From Paludibacteraceae bacterium (lineage in GTDB: Bacteria; Bacteroidota; Bacteroidia; Bacteroidales; Paludibacteraceae): a DNA stretch of 64,000 nt. The stretch spans positions 90,747 through 154,746 of the forward strand of contig JAFVDX010000001.1 in the NCBI GenBank assembly GCA_017478225.1. The letters are read 5' to 3'. This document shows positions 54,734-63,227 of the stretch, piece by piece. Numbering within the stretch: the stretch's first letter is position 1; each line of letters starts with the position of its first letter. The position numbers and the translations under genes were made by a program. Under the pieces are notes generated by a model. It saw only the letters and a list, made by a program, of their open reading frames with translations, searched no databases and was not told where the DNA came from.

Positions 54734-55657
54734 ATGAACAAACAGCATAACGCAAAAATAAAATTCCTTAAAAAGCATTGGCGCGAGTTAGCAGGTGATG
54801 TATTTAAAGCAACAATTGCTACTTTTGGTGTGATTATTACTTTTTCAGATGCACTGCTCAATGTTATTCCGGACGAGACCATTCTTTATCGTTGGCTATA
54901 TCAGTTAGTACACCTACCTTTTGATAAGCCTATATTTATTCTATTATTGGTGCTTATAATAGCCATTATTGCTACTATTTTCAATTGGCCCAAGACCCGA
55001 GCCGTATATAAAGACCCGCATAGTGATCTGAGGGTGATAGTTGAATGTTGTGATTTATTTGACCAAGAAGGTCTTAAAGTAATACATGCTGTTGATACCT
55101 TCGATACAGAGTTGGGCAGAATCATAAGTCCCAATTCAGTGCATGGTTTGTTTTTGCAACGAGCACAAAAAGCCAATATAGATATAGATTCTATCATAGA
55201 AACAAGACTGCAAGACACTTCGCCGGCTTCTATCGACGAAGACTTACCAGGCAAGAAAGTAAGATACACATTGGGGACAGTATGTGCTGTTGATATTGAA
55301 GACGACAATTATGCTCTTGTCAGTTTCACCCACCTAAAGAAAAATGGCACAATCAGTATTCAGCGTAATGAATATACACAGTTTATGCTTGACATGTGGC
55401 GCAACTTATCTTCGCCTTTTGTAAGACAAGACACTATCAATGTGGCTGTAATGGGCAACAGATTTGTGGATTTGCCTGCGGATTTCTCTACCGAACAGAA
55501 GATAGACCTGATGATACAAACTTTTTTTGCCATCGCAAAAGAAAAGACTTGCTGCAAAACCATGAGGATATGCGTTCATGAAAGCAATATTGCCGAAGTA
55601 GATTTTCCACATTACGAACTTATTATCTCACATCTTGCAAGGCGACCAATTATCTGA
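54734..55657 (+). CDS. Two-TM Macro-domain protein, ThsA/DUF6430-like (Thoeris type II effector-like)
   Basis: The 307-residue product has a short cytoplasmic N-terminus, two membrane helices (about 23-45 and 66-84), and a C-terminal domain that I match to the ThsA Macro domain (DUF6430): FDTELGRIISPNSVHGLFLQ (about 123-142), VRYTLGTVCAVDIEDDNYAL (about 176-194), an EYTQFMLDMWRNL helix, and INVAVMGNRFVDLP (about 235-248). TM-TM-Macro is the layout of type II Thoeris ThsA, which binds histidine-ADPR made by a TIR protein and then damages the membrane. A TIR gene follows after 33 bp. The ATG at 54734 is chosen because an upstream in-frame ATG (54524) lies inside tRNA-Pro. I infer the family by eye and a profile search is needed. 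Confidence 0.75.
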   Translation: MNKQHNAKIKFLKKHWRELAGDVFKATIATFGVIITFSDALLNVIPDETILYRWLYQLVHLPFDKPIFILLLVLIIAIIATIFNWPKTRAVYKDPHSDLRVIVECCDLFDQEGLKVIHAVDTFDTELGRIISPNSVHGLFLQRAQKANIDIDSIIETRLQDTSPASIDEDLPGKKVRYTLGTVCAVDIEDDNYALVSFTHLKKNGTISIQRNEYTQFMLDMWRNLSSPFVRQDTINVAVMGNRFVDLPADFSTEQKIDLMIQTFFAIAKEKTCCKTMRICVHESNIAEVDFPHYELIISHLARRPII

Positions 55658-55690
55658 CATCATATTCAAAAATCACTCAATTTAACCAAT

Positions 55691-56845
55691 ATGACTCAAA
55701 CCTACAAGTATTTTGCTTTTATCAGTTTTCAGAGTGCCGATGCAAAAGAAGCACTTTGGGTACAGAAAGCCATAGAGAGTTATCGGCTGCCGACTGCCAT
55801 TTCTCGTAAAGACAAGAGTCTGCCCAAGAAAATGCGTCCGTGCTTTTGCTATCTCAATGACATCAATCTCTCAGTAGAATTGATGCAGGAGTTGAAGCAA
55901 AGGATGGAGCAATCGGAATATCTGATTGTAGTATGTTCGCCTCGCTCAGCCAAATCGCAATTTGTTAACGGAGGTATTGACTATTTCGTCAATTTAGGAC
56001 GCAGAGACAGGATTATTCCTCTTATTATAGATGGAATTCCATATTCTAACGACCCTCAGACAGAGTGTTTTCCTGAGGCACTTCGCCGTCATTTTCCCAA
56101 ATCGGCAGACCCGATGCAAGATCACCAAATTCTTGGGGTCAATCTCAACGAAGAAGGTGCAGGTTCACGACGCTGGAAAAGGCAAAGAGCGGTACTGATG
56201 GTAATAGCCCGAATGTTGGGATTGGAATTTGAAAACCTTTGGAACAGAGAAGTACAAAGACGAAGAAAAAGAAAAATCACTTTATCACTTATAGTATGCA
56301 GCATACTAATTGCTTTAGGATTGACTTGGTATCTGTCAAGAAGCGTTGATGTAAACATAGAAATCAAAGATAAAAGCATTGAAAACTTAAACCTGCCACA
56401 AATAAACGACGCAAAAATAATCTTAAGTCTTAAAAATGAACAAAAGACAGCAGATAGTCTGACAATAGGCAATTTCGCCCGATTTAATAATATCCCCAAC
56501 CGCTTTATAGGACGACAGGTAAGGTGCCAATTTACCGCTACAGACTATCTTCCTCTTGATACTGTATTTACGCTGAAAACCAACATAGTATTACCAATTG
56601 AACGAGACAGCCTTATCTATGGAGATATACATTTTAGGCTAAGGAACGAGGCAAATACAAAAACCAACAACCTAAAAGTAGAAATTTTAGGGAGGACAAT
56701 ATTTTCTGATAACAACGGGAACATACAACTTTATATTCCACTAAAAGAGCAACAAACTCAGTATAATGTTGTTGTAAATGGCAAATTACAAGAAGAATGT
56801 ATATATATGCCATGTAGTGAGGGGAGTGTATTTATTTATCAATAA
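55691..56845 (+). CDS. TIR-domain protein with membrane anchor and extracytoplasmic beta domains
   Basis: Residues 1-180 form a TIR domain: KYFAFISFQSADAKEALWVQ (about 6-25), NDINLSVELMQELKQRMEQS and YLIVVCSPRSAKSQFVNGGI (about 77-96), GRRDRIIPLIIDGIPYSND. A basic stretch (RRRKRK) and one helix (about 196-215) follow, so the last 168 residues lie outside the cytoplasm; they form two beta-rich segments similar to carboxypeptidase-regulatory or PEGA domains. In TIR NADases the catalytic Glu sits in a WV-x-x-E motif; the aligned stretch FVNGGID has Gly95 there. Normal ThsB proteins are soluble and single-domain. The gene is in an operon with the Macro protein and two secreted proteins. Confidence 0.85.
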   Translation: MTQTYKYFAFISFQSADAKEALWVQKAIESYRLPTAISRKDKSLPKKMRPCFCYLNDINLSVELMQELKQRMEQSEYLIVVCSPRSAKSQFVNGGIDYFVNLGRRDRIIPLIIDGIPYSNDPQTECFPEALRRHFPKSADPMQDHQILGVNLNEEGAGSRRWKRQRAVLMVIARMLGLEFENLWNREVQRRRKRKITLSLIVCSILIALGLTWYLSRSVDVNIEIKDKSIENLNLPQINDAKIILSLKNEQKTADSLTIGNFARFNNIPNRFIGRQVRCQFTATDYLPLDTVFTLKTNIVLPIERDSLIYGDIHFRLRNEANTKTNNLKVEILGRTIFSDNNGNIQLYIPLKEQQTQYNVVVNGKLQEECIYMPCSEGSVFIYQ

Positions 56846-56865
56846 GACAGAAAGATAAGAACAAT

Positions 56866-58437
56866 ATGAAAAAACTATTTGCAATAAATATAATCTTCTT
56901 TTTCGCCTTATCCGCTTTTGGAGTTACACAAAAAGGAATAGTTCGTAGCATATCTCGTCCTGACAAACAAGGTGAACTGCTTGCGGGGGCTATAGTTCGC
57001 ATAAGAGGTTCGCACAACGCAGTAGAGACCAACGAGAAAGGTGAATTTTCTATTATTTTACCTAACAAACAAAATGGAGATGCCTTTGCACTCTCAAGTG
57101 TTATATTATCAGGCTACGAATTGGCAGACAAAGAACTCATAGGTAGGCAAATGGCCTGCTCGGAAAATGTAAGTATAGAAATACTTATGGTCAACAAGAA
57201 TGAACTGCAAAAAGAAAAAGAACTGATTGCACAAAAGGCAAGACAAAATGTGGAAATATATTACGAACAACGCATACAAGAGTTTGAAAAACAACTGGCT
57301 AATGGTCAAATACAACAAGAGGAATTTCAGAAAAAAGTAGATGAATTAGAAGGTAAATACGAACAATTTGAGCCGCTACTGGAACTTATGGCAGACAAAT
57401 ATGCCCGTACTGATATAAGCAAACTCTCAGAATTGGACATAAAAATCAATAACGCCATAGAAAATGGCAATTTGGACGAGGCTCAGGGGTTGATTCGCTC
57501 TAAAGGTGATTTTGCTCAACGCGAAAACGACCTAAGAACACAGCAATTACAAAACTTAGCAGTAAGACAACAATTAGAGACGATGCAACAAAAATTGGAA
57601 GAAGAGGAAAAACGAACACAAGAAATCAAAAACTCAATAGCAAACGATTACTATAATCTCTATTCCATTCACCTTTCGCGTTTTACAAACGATAGTGCTG
57701 CATATTATATTTGTCGCAGAGCAGAGTTAGACACCACTAATGCTCAATATCAAAAACAAGCAGGGCAATTCTTGAAAAACATAATGGGGCAATATCAAAA
57801 AGCACTTGACTATTATCAAAGAGCACAAAGACACGCCTCAGAAAATAGTGAACAGATGTTTACAGTATTAGGAGAAATCGGGCAAACATATTTGTATCTA
57901 AAAGATTTTTCCTCAGCCAATAACTATTTCTCTAAAGCACTAAGTATAGCAGAAAACATACAGACCAACACGCCTGAAAACAAGGCAGAGATATACAATA
58001 GTATCAGTCAGTTATATTATTTCCAAGATGACTACAAGCAAGCACAACAATACCAAACTAAAGCATTGGATATATTTATAAAAAAATATGGCAATAGCCA
58101 TAAGCGAGTAGCCGCAGCACACAGCAATTTAGGAGCAATATACCTTAAACAAAACAAACTGAAAGCAGCACAACAAGAATTTAAGGCGGCTATAGATATT
58201 GAAGAAGCCATCAACAAAAACCCAAGTAAAAATTTAGCAGCCTACTACAATAATTACGCATCCTTATGCCTGTACCAAAATGAATTAGAAGAAGCGGAGA
58301 AACACTTCCAAAAGGCATTTGATATGTATCTTCTTATTCTCGGCAAAGATAATAATACAACACTTACCGTGTTTGAAAACTTACAAATCGCAAAGAAAAA
58401 ACAAGGTAAACCCTACAAAAAAAATATTAACGACTAA
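56866..58437 (+). CDS. Secreted carboxypeptidase-regulatory/coiled-coil/TPR protein
   Basis: The 523-residue product starts with a signal peptide (about 1-19, MKKLFAINIIFFFALSAFG). Residues about 20-112 form a carboxypeptidase-regulatory-like beta sandwich (LAGAIVRIRGSHNAVETNEK, GEFSIILPN), about 112-270 a charged coiled coil rich in Gln/Glu/Lys, and about 290-510 TPR repeats of the TPR_12 kind (ALDYYQRAQRHASENSEQMF, YFSKALSIAENIQTN, AAHSNLGAIYLKQNKLKAAQ). It lies 20 bp after the TIR gene. Its N-terminal fold matches the type of domain at the outside end of the TIR protein, so direct contact in the periplasm is plausible, as inference. Confidence 0.82.
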   Translation: MKKLFAINIIFFFALSAFGVTQKGIVRSISRPDKQGELLAGAIVRIRGSHNAVETNEKGEFSIILPNKQNGDAFALSSVILSGYELADKELIGRQMACSENVSIEILMVNKNELQKEKELIAQKARQNVEIYYEQRIQEFEKQLANGQIQQEEFQKKVDELEGKYEQFEPLLELMADKYARTDISKLSELDIKINNAIENGNLDEAQGLIRSKGDFAQRENDLRTQQLQNLAVRQQLETMQQKLEEEEKRTQEIKNSIANDYYNLYSIHLSRFTNDSAAYYICRRAELDTTNAQYQKQAGQFLKNIMGQYQKALDYYQRAQRHASENSEQMFTVLGEIGQTYLYLKDFSSANNYFSKALSIAENIQTNTPENKAEIYNSISQLYYFQDDYKQAQQYQTKALDIFIKKYGNSHKRVAAAHSNLGAIYLKQNKLKAAQQEFKAAIDIEEAINKNPSKNLAAYYNNYASLCLYQNELEEAEKHFQKAFDMYLLILGKDNNTTLTVFENLQIAKKKQGKPYKKNIND

Positions 58438-58449
58438 AACAATACACCT

Positions 58450-59457
58450 ATGAAAAAGATTTTTACTTATCTCATTATGAGTCTTTGGGCTATAACATGC
58501 ATTTATGCCACAACTCCTAAGTATGAATTAGTGGATGATGCTATAGGAGATTACTATAAGGTAGTTGCTGATTATACCGACCAACCATATAGTGGAGATA
58601 TCATAATAACAGACTCTGTCATGTGTCTTGAATGCTCTAATCCCATATACTACCCCGTAAAAAAAATAGATAATAATTGTTTTGACGGATCTGAAATAAC
58701 AAGTATTTCAATACCTCGAACCATCAACCAAATAGGTCAATACGCATTGCATAATTGCACTACCTTGACAAAAGTATTTTATCATGGTTCATTTACTGAA
58801 TTTAGTAATATCAATTTCGGAACAGATGCAATCGATTTTCAAAACAAAGCCAAAGCATATCTATATGTTCCCCAGATTTACCTAAACGATTTCCAGAACA
58901 ACTATGCAAATTCCACACTTCTTATGCATTTCGATGGCGGTATATTGCCAATCAAAGCGGGTGAAGTAAACATAACTGCAAAGGTCACAACTAATGAAAA
59001 TAAAGATATTGACTTCAATTGGTTTCCTGTTGAAGGTGTAGAAGAATATACACTCAAGATATGGAAAGGTAGCACACTTAAATGGGAATATACTATTGAC
59101 CAAAATGGAGTTATAAAAACAAATAAAGCATATCTCCCATCTGCAACAAGAGAAACCGACTTGACAATAGTTGTTATCGTTGTGTCTGTCGGACCTTTGG
59201 AAGACAATGTAAATTATACTTATGAGTTGCAAGGCACAGCAGGAGGAAGCGCAATCTTCAATAAAGCCGGTAGTTTCTCTATCAATACCTCAAACAACTC
59301 AACCAATATCCAACAAGAACATAAGGATGTAAATACAGACATCACAGATATTCAAATCGACAACACCACCCGCTCGCAAAAGGTCATATTAAACGGACAT
59401 CTGTACATAAATCATAGTGGACATTTATACAATGCTTTAGGCGGCAGAATAAAATAA
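58450..59457 (+). CDS. Secreted protein with a BspA-like leucine-rich repeat
   Basis: The 335-residue product has a signal peptide (about 1-21, MKKIFTYLIMSLWAITCIYA) and one or two LRR_5/BspA-type repeats near residues 70-110 (ITSISIPRTINQIGQYALHN, CTTLTKVFYHGSFTEF). The middle (about 165-275) looks like a fibronectin-III-type domain, and the last part is Asn/Thr/Asp-rich and ends VILNGHLYINHSGHLYNALG with a basic tail, which recalls a T9SS C-terminus in layout but lacks the full motif. It begins 12 bp after the TPR gene and closes the operon. Confidence 0.75.
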   Translation: MKKIFTYLIMSLWAITCIYATTPKYELVDDAIGDYYKVVADYTDQPYSGDIIITDSVMCLECSNPIYYPVKKIDNNCFDGSEITSISIPRTINQIGQYALHNCTTLTKVFYHGSFTEFSNINFGTDAIDFQNKAKAYLYVPQIYLNDFQNNYANSTLLMHFDGGILPIKAGEVNITAKVTTNENKDIDFNWFPVEGVEEYTLKIWKGSTLKWEYTIDQNGVIKTNKAYLPSATRETDLTIVVIVVSVGPLEDNVNYTYELQGTAGGSAIFNKAGSFSINTSNNSTNIQQEHKDVNTDITDIQIDNTTRSQKVILNGHLYINHSGHLYNALGGRIK

Positions 59458-59559
59458 CTTAAATATAGTGTTCGCAGTATATCTTTTACAGATAATCACT
59501 TGTTGGAGGAATTAGACTATCGCATTAATAAATCTGCCAACGCATATTACAATAAAATT

Positions 59560-59598
59560 AAAAGCAAGACGAGTCAAAAATATGACCGCCTTGCTTTT
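59560..59598 (+). terminator. Terminator of the TIR/Macro operon
   Basis: Arms 59560-59568 (AAAAGCAAG) and 59590-59598 (CTTGCTTTT) pair over 9 bp around an inner stem GTCA/TGAC. T-rich sequence follows. The rest of the gap (59458-59724) has one weaker hairpin at 59671-59694 that may end the leftward gene at 59725; I see no gene there. Confidence 0.7.
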
Positions 59599-59724
59599 AT
59601 TGGACCTATTAAATGTCATTTTGTTATAGGTGTATAAATAAGAGCAAATTGATAGTAATGAGAAAGGGACAAGACACACAGGTTGCTGTGTCTTATTATG
59701 GTGGAGAGATTGATACACCTGAAT

Positions 59725-59973
59725 TTATTGACAAGGTTTATTCAAAGATTTCATAATTTCTTCATTCATTTCGTCTAAGAACCGTTGGAATTCTTCGTCA
59801 TGTTTTCTTTCTTCTTCCATTTCACGGTTATATTTTCTTCGGGCGTAAAGCCATGCTGCAATGAGAATTAGAACAAACAAAGACTCGCCGATGATAAATT
59901 TTAATAAAAAATTACCACCGGTTATAGCGCAAAAACAAAATATCCCAAATGTTGCCTCAAAATACTTACACAT
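59725..59973 (-). CDS. Small membrane protein with charged C-terminal helix
   Basis: The 82-residue product has one or two hydrophobic segments (about 8-20 and 28-45, FIIGESLFVLILIAAWLYAR) followed by a highly charged helix (RKYNREMEEERKHDEEFQRF). I do not recognise a family. It is a lone leftward gene between the TIR/Macro operon and an AT-rich gap. Coding is supported by the amphipathic charged tail, not by homology. Confidence 0.5.
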   Translation of the reverse strand: MCKYFEATFGIFCFCAITGGNFLLKFIIGESLFVLILIAAWLYARRKYNREMEEERKHDEEFQRFLDEMNEEIMKSLNKPCQ

Positions 59974-60167
59974 AGAGCCGTAAATGCGATTGATAATTTA
60001 TCTATCTCGTCCATATTCATGTTGTTTTAGATTACAAAAATAGTATAAAAAAATCATATTCACAATATAATTACTAAAGTTTCCACATCATATAATTCAC
60101 GAATTGCATTTTTTGTCAACTACGAACTAAACTAATTTTACGAAAAACAGCGTTTTTCTTGATTTCT

Positions 60168-60197
60168 TTGTCCACAATTATTCACAATTATCCAACA
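60168..60197 (+). other. Three phased DnaA-box-like 10-mers
   Basis: TTGTCCACAA, TTATTCACAA and TTATCCAACA follow each other without a gap at 60168, 60178 and 60188. TTATTCACA fits the DnaA box consensus TTATNCACA; the others differ by one or two bases. Looser copies lie near 60056 (ATATTCACAA) and 60080 (TTTCCACAT). The gap 59974-60276 is very AT-rich and has no gene. The function (origin, or DnaA-linked regulation) is open. Confidence 0.4.
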
Positions 60198-60276
60198 ATG
60201 GCTCAAAATTGAATTTTATTATCTCTTATGTAGGAAAGTTTAGTAAGTTGATTATCTGACACAGAAACATTACTTT

Positions 60277-60909
60277 CTATAACTTTCTTATTATAGTGAG
60301 TCCGTCTCTTATGGGTAGAATCACTTTCTCTACCCTATTGTCATTGGCAACCATATCATTAAAAGCCCGAAGCGAGCGTGTTTGCCAATCTTTTTGATAA
60401 GCAGGGTCTATTATATGACCATCCCAAAGAGTATTATCCGCAAGTATAAAACCATTCACCCTCACCTTCGGCAATACAGCATCATAGTACTCAATATAAT
60501 GTCTTTTATCCGCATCAATAAACACCAAATCAAATTCATCGTCAGCAAATTGCGGAATTATCTCTAAAGCATCTGCTATATGAAGTTTGATACTTTCGGC
60601 ATACTTACTCCTACTCAAATTACTAACTATCATATCTTCCAACTCATCGTTTTTCTCTATTGTATCAAGCCGTCCTTGAGGCTGCAGTCCTTCGGCAAGA
60701 CAGAGAGCAGAATACCCCGTAAAAGTGCCTAATTCAAGTATTCTTTTAGGCCTAATCATATAACTTATCATGGCTAATAGTCTTCCTTGAATATGCCCTG
60801 AGAGCATGTGCGGAGTGGCTGTTAAGACATTGGTATCATGATAAATCTGCTGCAAGAGTTCTGACTGTGGAGAACTATGTTGCTCTATATAATCATCAAG
60901 TGTAATCAT
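60277..60909 (-). CDS. Class I SAM-dependent O-methyltransferase
   Basis: The 210-residue product is a CCoAOMT-like O-methyltransferase: SAM motif ILELGTFTGYSALCLAEGL near residue 57, the acidic end of strand 2 (LDTIEKNDELEDM), DLVFIDADKRHYIEYYD near 131 with the metal-binding Asp, and GFILADNTLWDGHI. The substrate is unknown; the family methylates catechol-like hydroxyls. The start at 60909 is chosen over 60969 because a -7 box (TATCTTTG, complement of 60927-60934) lies between them. It is divergent from the Lrp gene. Confidence 0.92.
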   Translation of the reverse strand: MITLDDYIEQHSSPQSELLQQIYHDTNVLTATPHMLSGHIQGRLLAMISYMIRPKRILELGTFTGYSALCLAEGLQPQGRLDTIEKNDELEDMIVSNLSRSKYAESIKLHIADALEIIPQFADDEFDLVFIDADKRHYIEYYDAVLPKVRVNGFILADNTLWDGHIIDPAYQKDWQTRSLRAFNDMVANDNRVEKVILPIRDGLTIIRKL

Positions 60910-61004
60910 AATCTGAAATTTGTGTGCAAAGATAATGAATAAAGTCGGATATTTCTCATTTTTTATCAAAATGTTATTATTTTCCTTATTTTTTCACATA
61001 TATG

Positions 61005-61035
61005 TTGTCAATATAACAAAAAACAAGTATTTTTG
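61005..61035 (+). promoter_or_regulatory. Promoter of the Lrp-type gene
   Basis: TTG at 61005-61007 and TATTTTTG at 61028-61035 are 20 bp apart. The leader to the ATG at 61064 would be about 24 nt. Confidence 0.75.
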
Positions 61036-61063
61036 CAGTGAATTTAATAACAAAATTTATACT

Positions 61064-61528
61064 ATGGATAAAATTGACGAATTGGATAGAAAGATCCTTC
61101 GCATTATCACTCAGAATGCCCGTATCCCTTTCCGCGAAGTAGCAGAACAGTGTGGAGTAAGCCGCGCTGCAGTGCATCAACGAGTTGAGCGTATGTATGA
61201 TATAGGAGTGATAGTAGGTTCAAGTTACAATGTAAATCCCAAAATGTTAGGCTATCAACTCTGTGCGTACATAGGTATCACTTTGGACAAAGGTAATATG
61301 TACAATTCAGTAGTAGAAGCCATTGAGCAAATTCCTGAAGTCGTAGAAAGCCACTACACCCTTGGCTCGTATGGCATATTGATAAAAGTATATGCAAGAG
61401 ACGACATGCATCTGATGGAATTACTCACTAAAATGCAAGAAATACCCGGATTGGCTCAAACAGAAACTTTAACTGCCTTGGATCAAAGAATCAAACGCAC
61501 AATACCTATTAAGATAAAAGGAGAATAG
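61064..61528 (+). CDS. Lrp/AsnC family transcriptional regulator
   Basis: The 154-residue product has the usual length: an N-terminal winged helix (LDRKILRIITQNARIPFREV, then CGVSRAAVHQRVERM) and a C-terminal RAM effector domain (about 70-150, GYQLCAYIGITLDKGNMYNS and VESHYTLGSYGILIKVYARD). Such regulators sense amino acids and act as octamers. An upstream start at 60920 precedes the predicted transcription start. The next gene starts directly after the stop codon. Confidence 0.94.
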   Translation: MDKIDELDRKILRIITQNARIPFREVAEQCGVSRAAVHQRVERMYDIGVIVGSSYNVNPKMLGYQLCAYIGITLDKGNMYNSVVEAIEQIPEVVESHYTLGSYGILIKVYARDDMHLMELLTKMQEIPGLAQTETLTALDQRIKRTIPIKIKGE

Positions 61529-61795
61529 ATGAAATCGTTTCCAAGTCTCATATTATTGATTTTCACTATTATAATAATGGCACACATCCCAATGGTGGCA
61601 GACGATTTTGTGGACGATACTTACTATACTCCACAATTAGAAAACAAACGGCTCACGGAAGAACAATTGGAGAAAATGAAGCCATCATTTAATAAACATG
61701 CAAAAGAGATAGTATTTGTAGAGGATACATTATCAAGTCAGTCGCTTGATACAATCAAGGCCACAATACTAAACGAACAAAAAACTAATGAATAA
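61529..61795 (+). CDS. Small exported protein between the Lrp and porin genes
   Basis: The 88-residue product has a hydrophobic N-terminus (about 1-23, SFPSLILLIFTIIIMAHIPM), likely a signal peptide or anchor, then a polar, acidic part (VADDFVDDTYYTPQLENKRL). No family is recognised. It starts on the base after the Lrp stop codon and overlaps the OmpP1-type gene by 8 bp, so the three genes are cotranscribed and this protein may belong with the porin at the envelope. Function is unknown. Confidence 0.75.
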   Translation: MKSFPSLILLIFTIIIMAHIPMVADDFVDDTYYTPQLENKRLTEEQLEKMKPSFNKHAKEIVFVEDTLSSQSLDTIKATILNEQKTNE

Positions 61796-63227
61796 ATATA
61801 TTAAAATATTATTCATTGCGTTTTCTCTGCCGTCATTGCTTTTCCCACAAGACTTTGATGGTCAGAGGCTTGCAGAACGCGACATACAAGGGACTGCCAG
61901 ATATGTTGCTATGGGAGGAGCATTTAGTGCGTTAGGTGGCGATGTGTCAGCAGTTAATGATAATCCCGCTGCATTGGGAATTTTTCGCAGAGGAGAATTA
62001 TCAGTTACCGCTGATGTAAGATTAGATAATGTTACCACAGACGGCGTCTTTAATGGTCAGGACAGACGGATGACGCTACCACAATTGTCATGGGTAATGA
62101 GTTTTGGCTCTGCAGATAAACAAACAGGAGTAATATTCAACAATATTATCATTCAGTATCACCGTCTGAAGACATATAATAGACATTCTGTATTCAACCC
62201 CACTCTATACACATCTCAAACTGATTTGATGGCAGAATTAAGTAATGGTGCAAGCGAAGAAATGATGCAAGGTAGCAGCGGATGGACCAACAAAGAAATA
62301 GGATGGCTCACTAAGGCCGGATACGAAGGGTATTTGATCAACCCCATGGCAGGTAATCAATGGCAATCGGTATATAACACAGGAGAACAAGTAAAAACCG
62401 AATTGGAAATTTATGATGGAGGAGTAGAAAATGAATTTACTGCCGGTTGGGGCATGAACTACAGCAATCGTTTATACTTCGGACTTACGGCTAATGTTCG
62501 CAGTCTTAACTATTCCCGACAAACCCAACATACCGAGCATTTTCTTTCAGGAACAACATATCAGATACTTTCAGCCGTTGCAGCATTGGGTTGGGGGCTG
62601 AATGCTGCAATAGGCACTATCTATCGCCCAACTGACTATTTGAGATTTGGACTTTCTATATCTACACCTACTGTCATGTACATTGACTTTGAAAATTATA
62701 CTGAGATCAAGTCGAATGCCAACTCGTTAGATGGGAAATATGTAGAAATCAATTCTCCGAGAAATCATTATTCACAGAAATTATATGAGCCTATGCGCCT
62801 GACGGCAGGTATTGCATTTCAAATCGGATATAAGGCATTGATTTCCGCCGAATATGATTTTGATTGCAAAACAAGCAGTCAATTATATAGCACTCATACA
62901 TTAAAAGCAGGAGCAGAAGTTAGCATAAACAACCATTGGTTTCTGAGAGCAGGTTATGCATGTCAGTCTGCTTTTTCAAAAAAAGAATGGCATTATTATC
63001 CTCACTTCGCTGACACCCGAACGGATACTGATTATCAGAATAACAGAATGGTGCATTACTTTAATGCGGGTGCAGGCTGGCATAATAAATCATGGATAGT
63101 AGATATCGCATACCAATGCAGATGGCAAAACGAAAATGAATACGCCTATTATAAATCCAGTCCTATGAGTTTGGATGCTTTGACTCACAGAATAGTGCTC
63201 ACTTTCGGATGGAATTATAGATTGTAG
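61788..63227 (+). CDS. OmpP1/FadL/TodX family outer-membrane transporter
   Basis: The 479-residue product has a signal peptide (about 1-20, ending SLLFPQ) and the family N-terminus with GTARYVAMGGAFSALGGDVS AVNDNPAALG near residues 35-65. Alternating-hydrophobicity beta strands run to the end, and the last residues (RIVLTFGWNYRL) fit an outer-membrane barrel closing strand. FadL-type proteins take up hydrophobic compounds such as fatty acids or aromatics. Expression is probably tied to the Lrp regulator upstream, as they share an operon. Confidence 0.93.
   Translation: MNKYIKILFIAFSLPSLLFPQDFDGQRLAERDIQGTARYVAMGGAFSALGGDVSAVNDNPAALGIFRRGELSVTADVRLDNVTTDGVFNGQDRRMTLPQLSWVMSFGSADKQTGVIFNNIIIQYHRLKTYNRHSVFNPTLYTSQTDLMAELSNGASEEMMQGSSGWTNKEIGWLTKAGYEGYLINPMAGNQWQSVYNTGEQVKTELEIYDGGVENEFTAGWGMNYSNRLYFGLTANVRSLNYSRQTQHTEHFLSGTTYQILSAVAALGWGLNAAIGTIYRPTDYLRFGLSISTPTVMYIDFENYTEIKSNANSLDGKYVEINSPRNHYSQKLYEPMRLTAGIAFQIGYKALISAEYDFDCKTSSQLYSTHTLKAGAEVSINNHWFLRAGYACQSAFSKKEWHYYPHFADTRTDTDYQNNRMVHYFNAGAGWHNKSWIVDIAYQCRWQNENEYAYYKSSPMSLDALTHRIVLTFGWNYRL

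Noticed and set aside
59512..59718. 68-codon frame on the minus strand after the TIR/Macro operon
   Set aside because: It runs across the operon terminator and another hairpin, and the residue pattern is not protein-like.
59658..59756. Frame of 32 codons on the plus strand (MRKGQDTQVAVSYYGGEIDT...)
   Set aside because: The composition looks protein-like, but it has no promoter, overlaps the end of the gene at 59725 and includes a hairpin arm; it may be a gene remnant.
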